In this document: in pieces, positions 35,306 to 44,596 of the stretch
Position numbering within the stretch: the stretch's first letter is position 1
Layout of the letters: each line of letters begins with the position of its first letter
Assembly: GCA_020355165.1 (NCBI GenBank)
Contig: CP070661.1
Span: 2,302,082-2,366,081, forward strand
Reading direction: 5' to 3'
Source of the DNA: Burkholderiales bacterium
GTDB lineage: Bacteria > Pseudomonadota > Gammaproteobacteria > Burkholderiales > Burkholderiaceae_F
Length of the DNA: 64,000 bases
Made by a program: the position numbers and the translations under genes
Notes under the pieces: generated by a model
Told to the model about the DNA's origin: nothing
What the model saw: only the letters and a program-made list of their open reading frames with translations
The model's database searches: none

Positions 35306-36205
35306 TCAGGCCTGCCTGATCAGCAGCAGCGGCGTCGAGCAGTGGGCGGCGACGCGCTGCGCGACCGAGCCGAGCACGGCGGCCTTCACCGCGCCATAGC
35401 CGTGCGAGCCCATCACCAGCAGGTCGAGCCTGTTCTTCTGCGCGTAGGCGGCGATCTCGTCGCCGGCCGGGCCGGTCAGGCAGACCGCGTCGGCGCCGAT
35501 GCCGGCGTCGTCGAACAGGCGGCGCACCGGCGCGACCGCCTTGTCGAAGGCCTGCTGCTGCATCGCCCTGGTCTCCTCGACCGAGTAGGCCGGCAGCGCA
35601 ATGCCGGCCATGTCGGGCATGGTCGCGCCGCCGTACTCGGGCACCGCGTGCACGACGGTGAACTTCGGCTTCGCCCCGAACAGCGGCAGATGCCTGAGCA
35701 CGTACTTCACGGCGGCGATGCCGTAGTCGCTGCCGTCGATCGCGATGCCGACGTCGAGCGAGTCGCCGGGTGCCGGGCCGTGGCCGCGCAGCAGCAGCAG
35801 CGGCTTCTTGGTGCGGCCGAGCACGCCCAGCGTCACCGAGCCGAGCAGCAGGCTGGCCAGCGCGCCGTGCCCGTGCGAACCCATCGCGATCAGGTCGACG
35901 TCGCTCTGCTCGGCGCGTCGGGCGATTTCCTCCGCCGGATGGCCGACCGCGTAGTCCGAGCCCGCGGCGAGACCGGCGCGCTTGAGCGCCGACGACGCGC
36001 CCTTCAGCGCCTTCTTCGACTCGTCCTCGTAGTAGGTGTCGACGGCCGCCCTGCCGATCAGGCGCGCGGCCCGCACCGGCACTTCCAGCTGGACGTTGAG
36101 CAGCTGCACGTCGGGGCTGACGCCGATCAGTGTCGCGCGCGAGGCGATGAACTCGATCGCCGCCCGGCTGTACTTGCTGCCGTCGACCGGCACCAGGATC
36201 TTCAT
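35306..36205 (-). CDS. Universal stress protein with two UspA domains
   Basis: The 299-residue protein is a tandem Usp: the first domain ends GSHGHGALASLLLGSVT (about residue 118), the second GSHGYGAVKAAVLGSVAQ (about residue 270). Both contain the ATP-binding G-2X-G-9X-G(S/T) pattern. The ATG at 36205 gives the standard MKILVPVDGS start. It is convergent with acr3 and divergent from the TAXI gene. A general stress role is assumed from the family. Confidence 0.92.
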   Translation of the reverse strand: MKILVPVDGSKYSRAAIEFIASRATLIGVSPDVQLLNVQLEVPVRAARLIGRAAVDTYYEDESKKALKGASSALKRAGLAAGSDYAVGHPAEEIARRAEQSDVDLIAMGSHGHGALASLLLGSVTLGVLGRTKKPLLLLRGHGPAPGDSLDVGIAIDGSDYGIAAVKYVLRHLPLFGAKPKFTVVHAVPEYGGATMPDMAGIALPAYSVEETRAMQQQAFDKAVAPVRRLFDDAGIGADAVCLTGPAGDEIAAYAQKNRLDLLVMGSHGYGAVKAAVLGSVAQRVAAHCSTPLLLIRQA

Positions 36206-36308
36206 GACCGTGCTCCCAGCGTTTTTTCTCGTCATCGACCGCCCGCGGCAGTCTACGTCAGGGCGGCGATGCCGGCTGCCTTGCATAATCGACCAAGGAA
36301 GGCACGCC

Positions 36309-37667
36309 ATGCCAGCCCTGCTGCGCTACACCCTGCTGTCGATTCGCGATCTGCTGCTGGCCGCGGGCCCGTTCGTGCTGATCGTCGTGGCGCTGCTGTG
36401 GCTCGCCTACGTGCTGCTCGAGCCGACGCCGCCGAAGCGCGTGGTCCTCGCCACGGGCCCGGAGCAGAGCGCCTATGCCGCGTTCGGGCGCGTATACGCG
36501 CAGGAGCTGGCCCGTCACGGCATCGAAGTGCAGCTGCGCACCACCGAAGGCTCGGCGGAGAACCTGCGCCTGCTGCGCGATGCGCGCGAGCAGGTCGACC
36601 TCGCCTTCGTCCAGGGCGGGGCCGGCGAGGCGCTGTTCGCGGTCGACGAGGACCGCAGTGGGGTGCCTCTGGTGTCGATCGGCAGCCTGTTCTACGAGCC
36701 GGTGTGGATCTTCTACCGGAGCAAACTGCGCGCCGGCGCGGCCGGCCCGACGATGCTGGCGAAGGTGGGCGAGCTGGCCGGGCTGCGCGTTGACCTTGGC
36801 CCGGCCGGCGCCGGCACCCGGAACCTGATGCTGAAGCTGCTGCACGCCAACCGGGTCGATCTGTCCTCGATGGAGGTGTCGGAGCTGGCGCCGACGGCGG
36901 CGGTGATCAGCCTGCTCGAAGGCCGGCTCGATGCGATCGTGCTGGTGTCGGCCCCGGAGTCTCCGCTGGTGCAGATGCTGCTCATCACGCCGGGGATCTC
37001 GCTGTTCGAGTTCGCCCAGGCCGAGGCCTATGCGCGCCGCTTCGGCTTCGTCAGCAGCCTCGAGCTGCCGCGCGGCGTGGTCGACCTCGCGCGCGACCTG
37101 CCGCCGCGCGACGTGGCTCTGGTGGCGGCGACCTCGACGCTGGCGGCACGCGGCAAGACCCACCCGGCGATCCTCCAGCTGCTGGTGCAGGCGGCACGCG
37201 ACGTGCACGGCAGGGCGGGCTGGTTCGCGCGCGCCGGCCAGTTCCCGCGTGCCGAGTCGCCGGAACTGCCGCTGGCCGAGGAGGCCGAGCGCTTCTACCG
37301 GGACGGCCCGCCGCTGCTGCAGCGGTACCTGCCGTTCTGGCTGGCCAACCTGGTCGACCGCATGTGGATCGTGCTGCTGTCGATCATTGCCGTGCTGATC
37401 CCTGCCTCGCGCGTGGTGCCGCCGCTGTACGCGTTCCGCGTCCGCTCGCGGATCTTCCGCTGGTACGGCCGCCTGCGTAGCATCGAGGCGGGGGCCGACG
37501 ACGCGGCGGCTGACCGGCAGCGGCTGCTGCGCGAACTGGACGACCTCGAGGCGAGGGTCGGCCGCATCGCCGTGCCGCTGTCGCGCACCGACGAGCTGTA
37601 CGCGCTGCGCAGCCACATCGAACTGGTGCGCAAGAAGCTGCACGTTGATGGGGACGGGGAAGGCTGA
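36309..37667 (+). CDS. TAXI-family TRAP solute-binding protein with membrane anchors
   Basis: The 452-residue protein has an N-terminal membrane helix (about 16-36), a TAXI solute-binding domain (RVVLATGPEQSAYAAFGRVY and later VDLGPAGAGTRNLMLKLL), a second membrane helix near 355-375 and a charged, probably coiled-coil C-terminal tail. Typical TAXI proteins are free periplasmic receptors, so two anchors and a cytoplasmic tail are unusual. AAGGAAGG precedes the ATG. Its stop overlaps the pncA start. No TRAP permease is adjacent. Confidence 0.85.
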   Translation: MPALLRYTLLSIRDLLLAAGPFVLIVVALLWLAYVLLEPTPPKRVVLATGPEQSAYAAFGRVYAQELARHGIEVQLRTTEGSAENLRLLRDAREQVDLAFVQGGAGEALFAVDEDRSGVPLVSIGSLFYEPVWIFYRSKLRAGAAGPTMLAKVGELAGLRVDLGPAGAGTRNLMLKLLHANRVDLSSMEVSELAPTAAVISLLEGRLDAIVLVSAPESPLVQMLLITPGISLFEFAQAEAYARRFGFVSSLELPRGVVDLARDLPPRDVALVAATSTLAARGKTHPAILQLLVQAARDVHGRAGWFARAGQFPRAESPELPLAEEAERFYRDGPPLLQRYLPFWLANLVDRMWIVLLSIIAVLIPASRVVPPLYAFRVRSRIFRWYGRLRSIEAGADDAAADRQRLLRELDDLEARVGRIAVPLSRTDELYALRSHIELVRKKLHVDGDGEG

Positions 37668-38284
37668 TGAACACCGACTCGGTGCTGCTGGTGATGGACG
37701 TGCAGAACGACTTCCTGCCCGGCGGTGCGCTGGCGGTGCCGCGCGGCGACGAGGTGGTGCCGATCGTCAACCGCCTCGCTGCTCGGTTCGACAACGTGAT
37801 CCTGACCCAGGACTGGCATCCGCCGAACCACATCTCGTTCGCTTCGCGGCATCCGGGCAGCAAGCCCTACGACACCATCGATCTGCCGTACGGCCCGCAG
37901 ATCCTGTGGCCCGACCACTGCGTGCAGGGCAGCCGTGGCGCCGAGTTCCACGCCGCGCTGGCGATCGAGCAGGCGCAGGCGGTGATCCGCAAGGGCTATC
38001 ACGCGCACACCGACAGCTACTCGGCGCTGCTGGAGGCCGACCGCCGCACCCCCACCGGCCTGGCCGGCATGCTGCGCGAGCGCGGCATCCGTCGCGTGTA
38101 CTGCTGCGGGCTGGCCACCGACTTCTGCGTCGCCTGGAGCGCGCTCGACGCGCAGGCGGCCGGGTTCGAGACGTACGTCATCGAGGACGCCTGCCGCGCG
38201 ATCGACACCGGCGGCTCGCTGGACGCGGCCCGCCGCGACCTGGCCGCCGCCGGCGTGCGGGTGACCGGCTCGGACCGCATCTGA
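37667..38284 (+). CDS. pncA: Nicotinamidase
   Basis: The 205-residue enzyme deamidates nicotinamide to nicotinate for NAD salvage. The catalytic triad is present: Asp11 in VMDVQNDF, Lys109 in VIRKGYHAH and Cys154 in TDFCVAWSA. Metal ligands Asp49, His51 and His84 are visible in TQDWHPPNH and WPDHCVQGS. The ATG shares its A with the upstream TGA (TGATGA), so it is translated with the TAXI gene. Confidence 0.95.
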   Translation: MNTDSVLLVMDVQNDFLPGGALAVPRGDEVVPIVNRLAARFDNVILTQDWHPPNHISFASRHPGSKPYDTIDLPYGPQILWPDHCVQGSRGAEFHAALAIEQAQAVIRKGYHAHTDSYSALLEADRRTPTGLAGMLRERGIRRVYCCGLATDFCVAWSALDAQAAGFETYVIEDACRAIDTGGSLDAARRDLAAAGVRVTGSDRI

Positions 38285-38336
38285 CAGTCGCGCTACCCTA
38301 CCGGCGGCGCCGTATTCCCCATCACCGAGTCGTCCC

Positions 38337-41036
38337 GTGCTGAACAAGATCCTTTCCCGTCAGCCGCTGCACGAGCATGCCGAGCCGGCACAGCGCGTGC
38401 TCGGCGTTGCCGAACTGCCGCCGGAGTCGGCCGAACTCGCGCAGCTGCTGCATGCCGACCCGGCACCGGAGGTGCGGGCCGCCGCGGCGCGCCGCTGTGG
38501 CGACGGCGCGGCTCTGGCCGCCGCCTGGCTGGCCGACGGCGAACCGCAGGTGCGATCGGCGGTCGTCGAGTCGCTCGGCCGCTGGCTCGATGGCATCGAC
38601 GGCGAGAAGCTGCGCGCCGCGGTCGAGGGGATCGGCGACCAGGACCTGCTGGTCGAGGTCGCGCTGAACGCAGCGCACGCGCCGGTGCGGATGGCGGCGG
38701 CCGAGCGCGTCAGCGAGGAAGCGGCGCTGCGCCGGCTCGTCGACGGCGCCAAGGACAGGGACCGCGGCGTGGCGCGGCTGGCGAAGAGCCGCGTCGAGGC
38801 CATCGAGCGCCGGCTGACTCAGGCCGAGCAGGCCGACGCGCTGCTGGCGCAGGCCGAGGCGCTGGTCGAGCAGCCGGGCGCGGTGGTGATGGCGGCGGTC
38901 GAGCTCGAACGGCGCTGGAAGGCGCTGGGCCTGCAGGACGACGCCGGGCGGCAGGCCCGCTGGGAGGCGGCGGGCGCCGCGCTGCAGGCACGCTTCGAGC
39001 GCGAGCGCGAGCAGCAGCGGACGCAGGCGGAGTTCTCGCAGCGGCTGGCCGACTGGCTGGCTGGCCACTCGGCCACGCCGCACGCCGACGCGCTGCCGCA
39101 GCTGCGCGCCGAGCTGGAAGCGCTGCGCGGGCAGGCGCAGGCGCTGAACGACGCCGGCGCCCTGGCCAAGCTGGCGCAGGCCGAGCAGTCGATGGCGACC
39201 TGGGAGCAGGCGGCGCCGGCGCTGGCCGCTGCCGAGGCGCTGGTCGAGGAGGCGGAACGGCTGGCCGCCGACACCGGGATCGACAACGCGCAGCTGCCGC
39301 TGCGCTGGCAGCAGATCGATCTGGCGGCGCGCACGCCCGACCTGACGCGCCGCTTCGAGGCGGCGATCATGGTGATCGAGAGCCGCCGGCTGGCGCAGAT
39401 GCGCGCCACCCAGCAGCAGGAGAGCGCGGCGCGGCAGCAGCTGCACGCGCTGCTGCACGAGGCGGAAGAGGCGCTGGCCGCCGGCCAGGTGCAGGCGGCG
39501 CGCGACGCCGCCGACCAGACGCGGGCGCTGAAGGCCGCCGCCGGCACGCTGCCGAAGCCGACGATCCAGCGGCTCAGCCGCGTCGTGCAGCAGCTTGGCG
39601 AGCTGGAGCGCTGGATGAGCTTCGGCCAGCACAACGCGCGCGTGCAGCTGGCCGAGCGGGCCGAGGCGCTGGCGGCCGAGACGCACCCGCCGGCGCAGCT
39701 GGCCAAGGAAGTGCAGAAGCTGCGCGCCGAGTGGAAGGCGCTCGACGAGCAGCACGCCGGCGTGCCGAAATCGCTTTGGCAGCGCTTCGACGGCGCCTGC
39801 GAGAAGGCCTACGCGCCGGCGGCCAGGCACTTCGCCGAACTGCACGCGAGCCGCAAGCAGGCGCGCAAGAGCCGCGAGGAGTTCATCGCCGCCGCGGCGG
39901 CCAAGGCCGCCGATCTGCTGGCAGCGGAGCCTCGTGACCCGCGCGCGATCGAGCGCTGGCTGCGCGAGGCCGACCAGGCCTGGCACCACGGCGAGCTGGG
40001 CAGCGTCGAGCCCGACGCGTGGAAGAAGCTCGACGCGAGGATGAAGCAGGCGGTGGCGCCGTTGCGCGAGGTGATCGGGCAGGCGCGCGGCGAGGCCAAG
40101 GCCGGCCGCCAGGCACTGATCGCCGAGGCCGAGGCGCTGCTGACGAAGGCCCAGGAGCGCGACGCGCCGGCCCAGGCGCGGGAGCTGCAGGCACGCTGGA
40201 CCGAGCACGCCAAGGCGCATCCGCTCGCCGGCCGCGACGAGCGCGCGCTGTGGGAGCGCTTCCGCGCCGCCTGCAGCGCCGTCTTCGAGGCGCGCGACAG
40301 CCAGCGCAAGGAGGTCGACAGCCGCAAGCGCGAGCAGCGGCGCGCCTTCGAGGAACTGTGCACGCAGGCGGAGCAGCTTGCGCACGCGACCGACGCGGAC
40401 GAGCAGGAGATCCGCCGCCAGCTGCGCGAGATCCAGCAGCGGTGGCGCGACGCCGCCGCCGCCAGCTTCGTGCCGCAGGCGCTCGACTCGCGTTTCCGTG
40501 CCGCGCGCAGCGCCGTCGACGGCGTGCTGGGCGCACGCAGCCGCGGCAGGGAAGCCGCGGTGTGGCAGGCGCTGCTGGACAAGGCGCGGCTGTGCGAGGA
40601 GGCGGACGCGGCACTGCTGGCCGATCCGCCGGCGCAGGTCGACGCGCAGTCGCTGCGCAGCCGCTGGGAGGCGCTGCCGGCGCTGCCGGCGGCGTGGGAG
40701 CAGAGGATCGCGGCGCGACGCGACCAGGCGCTCAAGGCATTCGACGACGAGGACGCGCGCTACGACCAGCTCGATCGCATCGACGATGGCGTGGCGGTGC
40801 GCCGCGATGCGCTGCTCGAGCTCGAACTGGCGCTCGGCCTGCCGAGCCCGGCCGATCTGACCAAGGAGCGGCTGGCGGTGCAGGTCAAGCAGCTGCGCAG
40901 CCGCTTCAAGGACACGACGGCTGGCGGCAGCGCCGGCGAGATCCTGCTCGAGTGGTGCGCCACGCCCGGCGTGGCCGATGCGCGCGACCGCGGTCGCTGC
41001 GAGAAGATCATCGACTCGCTGCAGCGCCGGCGCTGA
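38337..41036 (+). CDS. Large DUF349 coiled-coil protein
   Basis: The 899-residue protein begins with HEAT-like repeats (about 1-160) and continues with multiple DUF349 repeats, seen as recurring RW(K/R)E or WKAL motifs such as LERRWKALG and LRAEWKALDEQH. It is almost entirely helical, soluble and rich in Ala, Gln and Arg. The start is GTG at 38337. E. coli has no close full-length equivalent; members of this size are common in betaproteobacteria. Function unknown. Confidence 0.85.
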   Translation: MLNKILSRQPLHEHAEPAQRVLGVAELPPESAELAQLLHADPAPEVRAAAARRCGDGAALAAAWLADGEPQVRSAVVESLGRWLDGIDGEKLRAAVEGIGDQDLLVEVALNAAHAPVRMAAAERVSEEAALRRLVDGAKDRDRGVARLAKSRVEAIERRLTQAEQADALLAQAEALVEQPGAVVMAAVELERRWKALGLQDDAGRQARWEAAGAALQARFEREREQQRTQAEFSQRLADWLAGHSATPHADALPQLRAELEALRGQAQALNDAGALAKLAQAEQSMATWEQAAPALAAAEALVEEAERLAADTGIDNAQLPLRWQQIDLAARTPDLTRRFEAAIMVIESRRLAQMRATQQQESAARQQLHALLHEAEEALAAGQVQAARDAADQTRALKAAAGTLPKPTIQRLSRVVQQLGELERWMSFGQHNARVQLAERAEALAAETHPPAQLAKEVQKLRAEWKALDEQHAGVPKSLWQRFDGACEKAYAPAARHFAELHASRKQARKSREEFIAAAAAKAADLLAAEPRDPRAIERWLREADQAWHHGELGSVEPDAWKKLDARMKQAVAPLREVIGQARGEAKAGRQALIAEAEALLTKAQERDAPAQARELQARWTEHAKAHPLAGRDERALWERFRAACSAVFEARDSQRKEVDSRKREQRRAFEELCTQAEQLAHATDADEQEIRRQLREIQQRWRDAAAASFVPQALDSRFRAARSAVDGVLGARSRGREAAVWQALLDKARLCEEADAALLADPPAQVDAQSLRSRWEALPALPAAWEQRIAARRDQALKAFDDEDARYDQLDRIDDGVAVRRDALLELELALGLPSPADLTKERLAVQVKQLRSRFKDTTAGGSAGEILLEWCATPGVADARDRGRCEKIIDSLQRRR

Positions 41037-41056
41037 GCGCGCGGGCGGTCGGCGGC

Positions 41057-41473
41057 GTGCAAGATCCCTTCGACCTGCAGCGTTTCGTCGACGCGCAGCA
41101 GGGCGTCTATCCGCAGGCGCGCGACGAACTGGCGGCCGGCTGCAAGCGCAGCCACTGGATGTGGTTCGTCTTCCCGCAGCTCAGGGGCCTCGGCCGCAGC
41201 GCCACCGCGCAGCATTACGGCATCGGTTCGAAGGCCGAGGCACAGGCGTACTGGGCCCACCCGCTGCTCGGTCCGCGCCTGCGCGAGTGCACCGAGCTCG
41301 CGCTGGCCGTCGACGGCCGCAGCGCGAACGAGATATTCGGCCCGCCGGACGACCTGAAATTCCGCTCTTGCATGACGTTGTTTGCGGCGGCCACCGGCGA
41401 GCAGCTGTTCCGCCGGGCGCTCGACAAGTACTTCGGCGGCAGCGACGACGCGCAGACGCTGCGCCTGCTCTGA
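41057..41473 (+). CDS. DUF1810 family protein
   Basis: The 138-residue protein matches DUF1810: DPFDLQRFVDAQ at the start, SHWMWFVFPQLRGLG (about residue 35), YWAHPLLGPRLRECTEL (about residue 72) and a closing LDKYFGGSDDAQTLRLL. The family is of unknown function and includes calpastatin-named proteins by annotation. The start is GTG at 41057, 20 bases after the DUF349 gene. Confidence 0.87.
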   Translation: MQDPFDLQRFVDAQQGVYPQARDELAAGCKRSHWMWFVFPQLRGLGRSATAQHYGIGSKAEAQAYWAHPLLGPRLRECTELALAVDGRSANEIFGPPDDLKFRSCMTLFAAATGEQLFRRALDKYFGGSDDAQTLRLL

Positions 41474-41490
41474 CCGCCGCGGCGCCGGTC

Positions 41491-42090
41491 TCAGCCGGCC
41501 GGCCGCCTGGCGACGACGGTGGCGAAGCGCTTGATCGATGCGTCCGGCGCCGGAAAGTCGTCGACCCGGTCGAGCAGCAGCGTCCAGCCGGCAAACGTCT
41601 GGCGCAGCTCGGCCGGTTCAAACAGGCAGTGCCGGCCCGGGTCGAACATCTGCATGTACGTGGTGCCTTCGATCAGCACGTTCACGGCGGCGATGCCGCC
41701 GGGACTGACCGCGCGGCGGATCTCGCCCAGCACCTGCCGCGCATCATCGCAGGCGAAGAACATCAGCAGGCCGATCGACACCACGCTGTCCCAGCAGCGC
41801 CCGGCGCGCCAGTGCTGCAGGTCGGCCTGACCGACGCGCACCGGCAGCGCCAGCGCCTGCGCCCGCCGCGCCAGGTCGGCGACCGCCTGCGCGCAGCCGT
41901 CCAGGGCATCGACCTCGTGGCCGGCGCGTGCCGCCGCGAGCGACAGGTTGCCCAGCCCGCAGCCGAGATCGAGCACGCGGCCGCTCAGGTGCGGCAGGAT
42001 CCACGTCTCGAACGGATTGAGCGCGTAGTCGGCGGCGGCGATCTGCCGCTCGAACTGACGCGCGAAGAAGTCGATCGTCTGCGTGCTCAT
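41491..42090 (-). CDS. Class I SAM-dependent methyltransferase (TehB-like)
   Basis: The 199-residue protein has the SAM motif VLDLGCGLGNLSLAAARAG (about residue 40) and a later IRRAVSPGGIAAVNVLI (about residue 125). Similar to small-molecule methyltransferases of the TehB/UbiE group; the substrate is unknown. ATG 42090 (MSTQTIDFF) is preferred, with 42102 an alternative. It is convergent with the DUF1810 gene. Confidence 0.82.
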   Translation of the reverse strand: MSTQTIDFFARQFERQIAAADYALNPFETWILPHLSGRVLDLGCGLGNLSLAAARAGHEVDALDGCAQAVADLARRAQALALPVRVGQADLQHWRAGRCWDSVVSIGLLMFFACDDARQVLGEIRRAVSPGGIAAVNVLIEGTTYMQMFDPGRHCLFEPAELRQTFAGWTLLLDRVDDFPAPDASIKRFATVVARRPAG

Positions 42091-42401
42091 CGCTGCATGC
42101 ACCGGATCGCGACCGGCGACCAGTGTGCCACGGACACCGGCGGGCGCCGGGCCCTGTCGCCTGCGCGCTGCCGGTCTGGCCGGATGCAGCCGACCCGCCG
42201 CTGCCTATCGCCCAACTGCCCGGCAGCCGGCCGTGGCGCCGCGGCCCGGTGCCGCCGGCCGCGCCGGCCGGTCGCCGTCGGTGCGCGGCCGTCGGCGATG
42301 CCTGCACTCCAGACCCGTGCTTCGGCACTCCGTCGCGCGGGCCGGGCGCCGGCTGGCGCGATTGCGCATACTGGCGCGAGGCTTCGATGGAGGATCCGCC
42401 C

Positions 42402-43175
42402 ATGCCGGACCGACTTCTCATCAGTGCGCGCCGGGCGCTGCTGCTGGCCGGCGCGCTGGCGCCGTTCGCACCCGCGCTCGCGGCGGAGCGAAGGACGGTG
42501 ATCGCGCTCTTCGGCAGCTCGGCTGACCGCATCGAGGGTTCCGGCAGGGTCGTCGACGAGCCGCGCAGCGTCACCGGCTTCACACGGCTGATCGTGCAGG
42601 GACCGCTCGACGTGGTCGTCAGGGCGGCCGATGAGGACCGTGTCGTCGTGCACGCCGACGACAACATCGCGCCGCTGATCGAGACCAGCCTGCTCGGCAG
42701 CACGCTGGTGGTCGGCGTGCGCTCCGGCGTGGCCTTCCGCACGCGCACCAACCCGAAGGTGAGGCTGCAGGCGCGCCAGCTCGCCGGCGTGGTGCTGCGC
42801 GGCTCCGGCGACGTGCGCGTCGACCGGGTCGACGGCGACCTGCTGGAGACCACCCTGCAGGGCTCGGGCGACATCGTCGTCGACTCGGCGCACGTCAAGG
42901 CAGTGGCGGTGTCGATCGCCGGCAACGGCGACGTGCGGATCAAGGGCAGCGCGACGACGCTCGGCGTCGTGCTCGACGGCTCCGGCGACGTGCACTGCGC
43001 CGACCTGGCAGCGCAGCAGGTGGCGGTGCGCATCCGCGGCAGCGGCGACGTACGCGTGCACGCCACCGAGGAACTGAAGGTCGACGTCGACGGCTCCGGC
43101 GACGTGCGCTATCGCGGCTCGCCGAAGATCACCAAGTCGATTCGCGGCTCGGGGTCGGTGACCGCGCTGCGCTGA
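42402..43175 (+). CDS. GIN-domain (DUF2807) exported protein
   Basis: The 257-residue protein has a signal peptide (about 1-28) and the DUF2807 adhesin-like repeat region, in which the unit GSGDV recurs (for example LRGSGDVRVDRV, LQGSGDIVVD, LDGSGDVHC, IRGSGDVRV). This forms a right-handed parallel beta structure. GGAGG lies 8 bases before the ATG at 42402, preferred over the ATG at 42387. Function unknown; probably periplasmic. Confidence 0.85.
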   Translation: MPDRLLISARRALLLAGALAPFAPALAAERRTVIALFGSSADRIEGSGRVVDEPRSVTGFTRLIVQGPLDVVVRAADEDRVVVHADDNIAPLIETSLLGSTLVVGVRSGVAFRTRTNPKVRLQARQLAGVVLRGSGDVRVDRVDGDLLETTLQGSGDIVVDSAHVKAVAVSIAGNGDVRIKGSATTLGVVLDGSGDVHCADLAAQQVAVRIRGSGDVRVHATEELKVDVDGSGDVRYRGSPKITKSIRGSGSVTALR

Positions 43176-43456
43176 ACGAGACGGCCCGCGGCCGCGTACA
43201 GCTTCGGGCCGCGTTGCGGCACGTCCGGCGCCTGGTCTGGTCGACGGATGAAGGTGATTCGGGCATCCTTGCGGCTGTGCTCGGCCGGGCCCCAGACGAA
43301 GCGGGCTCGGGCCAGATCTGCCCGTCTCCCCGTCTGCGACTGAGCAGAAACGGCCTGCCCGGCCATCAAACCCGGCCCTTGCTCGGCGGGCCCGCCGCCA
43401 GTCGCGCCGGCCGCTGATGCCCAGTGGCGCTGGCCCGCCTTCAGGAGTTTGGCGAT

Positions 43457-44293
43457 ATGACTGCAACGACTTCGTCCCGCCTGTCCTTTCTATGCCGCGC
43501 CGTCCTGGCCGCAGCCGCCGTCGCCGTGTCGGCACACGATGCTGCCGCGCAGGGCAGTGCCAGCGCCGAATCGCTGGCCAAGCAGCTGGCCAACCCGATC
43601 GCCAGTCTGATCAGCGTGCCTTTCCAGAACAACTGGGACCGCGACATCGGCCCGCTCGAGCAAGGCAGTCGCTACACGCTGAACATCCAGCCGGTGATCC
43701 CGCTGTCGATCAGCCAGGACTGGAACCTGATCAACCGGGTGATCCTGCCTGTGGTCGACCAGTCCGACGTCGTTCCCGGCGCGGGCAGCCAGTTCGGCCT
43801 CGGCGACACGGTGGCGAGCTTCTTCTTCTCGCCCAAGAAGCCGACCGCCGGCGGCTGGATCTGGGGGGCGGGGCCGGTGGTGCTGTTGCCCACCGGGACC
43901 AACGATCTGCTCACCAGCGAGAAGTGGGGGCTCGGCCCGACCGGCGTCGCATTGCGGCAGGACGGTCCGTGGACTTACGGCGCGCTGGCCAACCACATCT
44001 GGTCGGTGGCCGGGTCGAGCGGCCGGCCCGACGTGAGCAGCACGTTCGTCCAGCCGTTCCTCACCTACACCACCAAGGACGCCTGGAGCTTCGTGCTGCA
44101 GGCAGAGGCGAGCTACGACTGGGAGCGCGACGACCTTTCGGTTCCGGTCGGCTTCTTCGTCGGCAAGTTGTTCAGGATCGGCGGCCAGAGCGTGCAGGTC
44201 ATCGGCGGTCCGCGTTACTACGTCAGCCACTTCGACAACGGCCCGAAGGGCTGGGGCGCGCGGCTGGCGATCACGCTGCTCTTCCCCAGGTAG
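43457..44293 (+). CDS. Outer-membrane beta-barrel transporter-like protein
   Basis: The 278-residue protein has a signal peptide (ends near HDAAAQ) and alternating beta-strand character with a C-terminal aromatic-rich end ITLLFPR. SLISVPFQNNWDRDIGP and GSRYTLNIQPVIPLSISQDW resemble proteins annotated as neuromedin U-like or transporter-type outer-membrane proteins. It may form a barrel. AGGAG precedes the ATG at 43457. Function is unproven. Confidence 0.75.
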   Translation: MTATTSSRLSFLCRAVLAAAAVAVSAHDAAAQGSASAESLAKQLANPIASLISVPFQNNWDRDIGPLEQGSRYTLNIQPVIPLSISQDWNLINRVILPVVDQSDVVPGAGSQFGLGDTVASFFFSPKKPTAGGWIWGAGPVVLLPTGTNDLLTSEKWGLGPTGVALRQDGPWTYGALANHIWSVAGSSGRPDVSSTFVQPFLTYTTKDAWSFVLQAEASYDWERDDLSVPVGFFVGKLFRIGGQSVQVIGGPRYYVSHFDNGPKGWGARLAITLLFPR

Positions 44294-44596
44294 ACGACAA
44301 CGACGCAGGCCGGGGTCGAGTCGATCGGCTGGCGTGCATCTCCGAAGTCAAGCCGGTCAATGCTGGCCGCGCCGCTCGCCGTGGTCGAGCCGGCGAGCTG
44401 CTGGCGCGGCGGCGCCACGCTGAAGTTGCGTCGCCTTGACGATCGAATCAGGGAGTCAACGCAAAGATGAGCCCGGGGCTCGCTGGCGGACCGCCCAACA
44501 CCTTCTGCCTCGTCCTCGGCGGCTGTGGCGGGCGCGCTTCGGCGGCACAGGATAGGCTCGCGCTTTGAAACATTCTTCAGCGGCCGGGACAGACGC
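44294..44596. other. Intergenic region before the amidohydrolase gene
   Basis: I see no gene or repeat in these 303 bases. They probably hold the promoter of the amidohydrolase gene. Confidence 0.4.

Noticed and set aside
43176-43456. Gene on the minus strand between the GIN-domain and outer-membrane genes (43109-43369 frame)
   Set aside because: No ribosome site, domain or compositional coding pattern; it overlaps the end of the GIN gene.
42087-43535. 482-residue minus-strand frame across the GIN-domain gene
   Set aside because: It is the reverse of the GSGDV repeats and has no start signals; the + strand protein has a signal peptide and GGAGG.
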